This document shows, piece by piece, positions 4,805-5,359 of a stretch of DNA of 5,359 bases. Numbering within the stretch: position 1 is the stretch's first letter; every line of letters starts with the position of its first letter. The DNA is taken from positions 9,321 through 14,679 of the forward strand of contig DBXJ01000051.1 of the NCBI GenBank assembly GCA_002309475.1, in the 5' to 3' direction. A program made the translations under genes and the position numbers. Origin of the DNA: Bacteroidales bacterium UBA1215 (lineage in GTDB: Bacteria; Bacteroidota; Bacteroidia; Bacteroidales; WCHB1-69). Under the pieces are notes generated by a model, which was given only the letters and a program-made list of their open reading frames with translations, did no database searches and was not told the origin of the DNA.

Positions 4805-5359
4805 TCAATTATTTATTATGTATGGTAAAAACCACACACAATCGTTTAACGTTGAAACATATTGACCATTGATGAGATATGTTTTCCAAGGATGAATATT
4901 TTTTAATAAATTTTTCATCTCATCACTTAACTTTTCTATTTCTTGACTTTCTCCTTGATGCCGAATAAATGCTTGGACTTTACAATCCACCAAATTTCCC
5001 AAGGAATCAACCTGAATTGAAGTTATTTTGAACGTTATTCTCATTACATCGTTTAATTCAGGATAATCATCCAATTTTAAAGGTAATTTTGCTTTTATTT
5101 CTTCCTGTCCAAAGTCTTCATGAAAAGAAAAACCATCAACAACCAGCCTATTATGAAATGATTGTCGTTCTTTTATCTGCCCTTTTTTTAAAGTAATTAT
5201 TTGCTCTTGTTCATAATTTCTAGCATATGCACTGTGCTCATATAATAAGATTTCACCTCGGGCAACCCTAATAGTACCCTTCACCCAAGTGGCAAATATT
5301 TCATTCTTATCATAATATTTTTTAAATACACGATGCATGTCGGCAGAGGAAATACTGCA
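4805..5359 (-). CDS. Hypothetical protein with TonB C-terminal-like end, cut at the window edge
   Basis: The frame is open from the right edge to a TGA at 4805-4807. The first ATG inside the window is at 5336-5338 (177 residues), but seven further sense codons (C-S-I-S-S-A-D) continue upstream to the edge, so the true start is probably outside. A Cys or a small-residue stretch there could belong to a signal peptide or lipobox. Numbering from that ATG, the C-terminal half follows the TonB C-terminal pattern: RITFKITSIQVDSLGNLVD (100-118, strand-turn-strand with Gly), EIEKLSDEMKNLL (133-145, helix), HPWKTYLINGQYV (149-161, like 'p.WkPa..nGk.V') and WFLPYIIN (169-176, like 'lPi.f'). In Bacteroidota such domains occur both in TonB energy transducers and in many secreted proteins of unknown role. 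The N-terminal half (1-90) is unrecognised and lacks a Pro-rich linker. The similarity is by eye only. Confidence 0.7.
   Translation of the reverse strand, partial: CSISSADMHRVFKKYYDKNEIFATWVKGTIRVARGEILLYEHSAYARNYEQEQIITLKKGQIKERQSFHNRLVVDGFSFHEDFGQEEIKAKLPLKLDDYPELNDVMRITFKITSIQVDSLGNLVDCKVQAFIRHQGESQEIEKLSDEMKNLLKNIHPWKTYLINGQYVSTLNDCVWFLPYIINN

Overview
The window looks like a piece of a Bacteroidota chromosome, probably Bacteroidales-like. Three things support this: an rpsP-rimM pair whose S16 protein carries the long Ala/Glu/Lys-rich C-terminal tail typical of this phylum, A/T-rich start regions without strong Shine-Dalgarno sequences, and TAnnTTTG (-7 type) promoter words upstream of genes. 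The species cannot be named from this sequence.

Layout. Bases 1-132 hold no gene. On the minus strand, rpsP (671-1252) is followed after 13 bases by rimM (133-657); the two form a ribosome-biogenesis operon. A 348-base non-coding stretch (1253-1600) separates it from a minus-strand 5-formyltetrahydrofolate cyclo-ligase gene (1601-2365), which has an unexplained N-terminal extension of about 80 residues. A compact divergent promoter region near 2450-2470 separates that gene from a plus-strand ATP-grasp enzyme of unassigned substrate (2493-3641). These four genes are the conserved, housekeeping-like part.

From 3656 onwards the character changes. The DNA becomes visibly richer in A/T, intergenic gaps are longer and the genes are small. 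They are a predicted lipoprotein (3656-4090), a small cytosolic protein with an 'EFxPF' motif (4271-4663), and, convergent with them, a gene cut by the right edge (4805-5359) whose C-terminus resembles the TonB C-terminal fold. The first two resemble, from memory of family patterns, small proteins seen in immunity clusters of polymorphic or type VI secretion toxins, but no toxin gene lies in the window, so this is inference only. Between them (4091-4270) lie overlapping, mutually exclusive inverted repeats and a 39-codon open frame in the frame of the lipoprotein.

No rRNA, tRNA, CRISPR array, insertion sequence or convincing intrinsic terminator was seen. Nothing here can be called a new system with confidence. 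The best candidates for a second look are the cyclo-ligase extension, the uncharacterised ATP-grasp gene and the small accessory genes with the structured gap between them.
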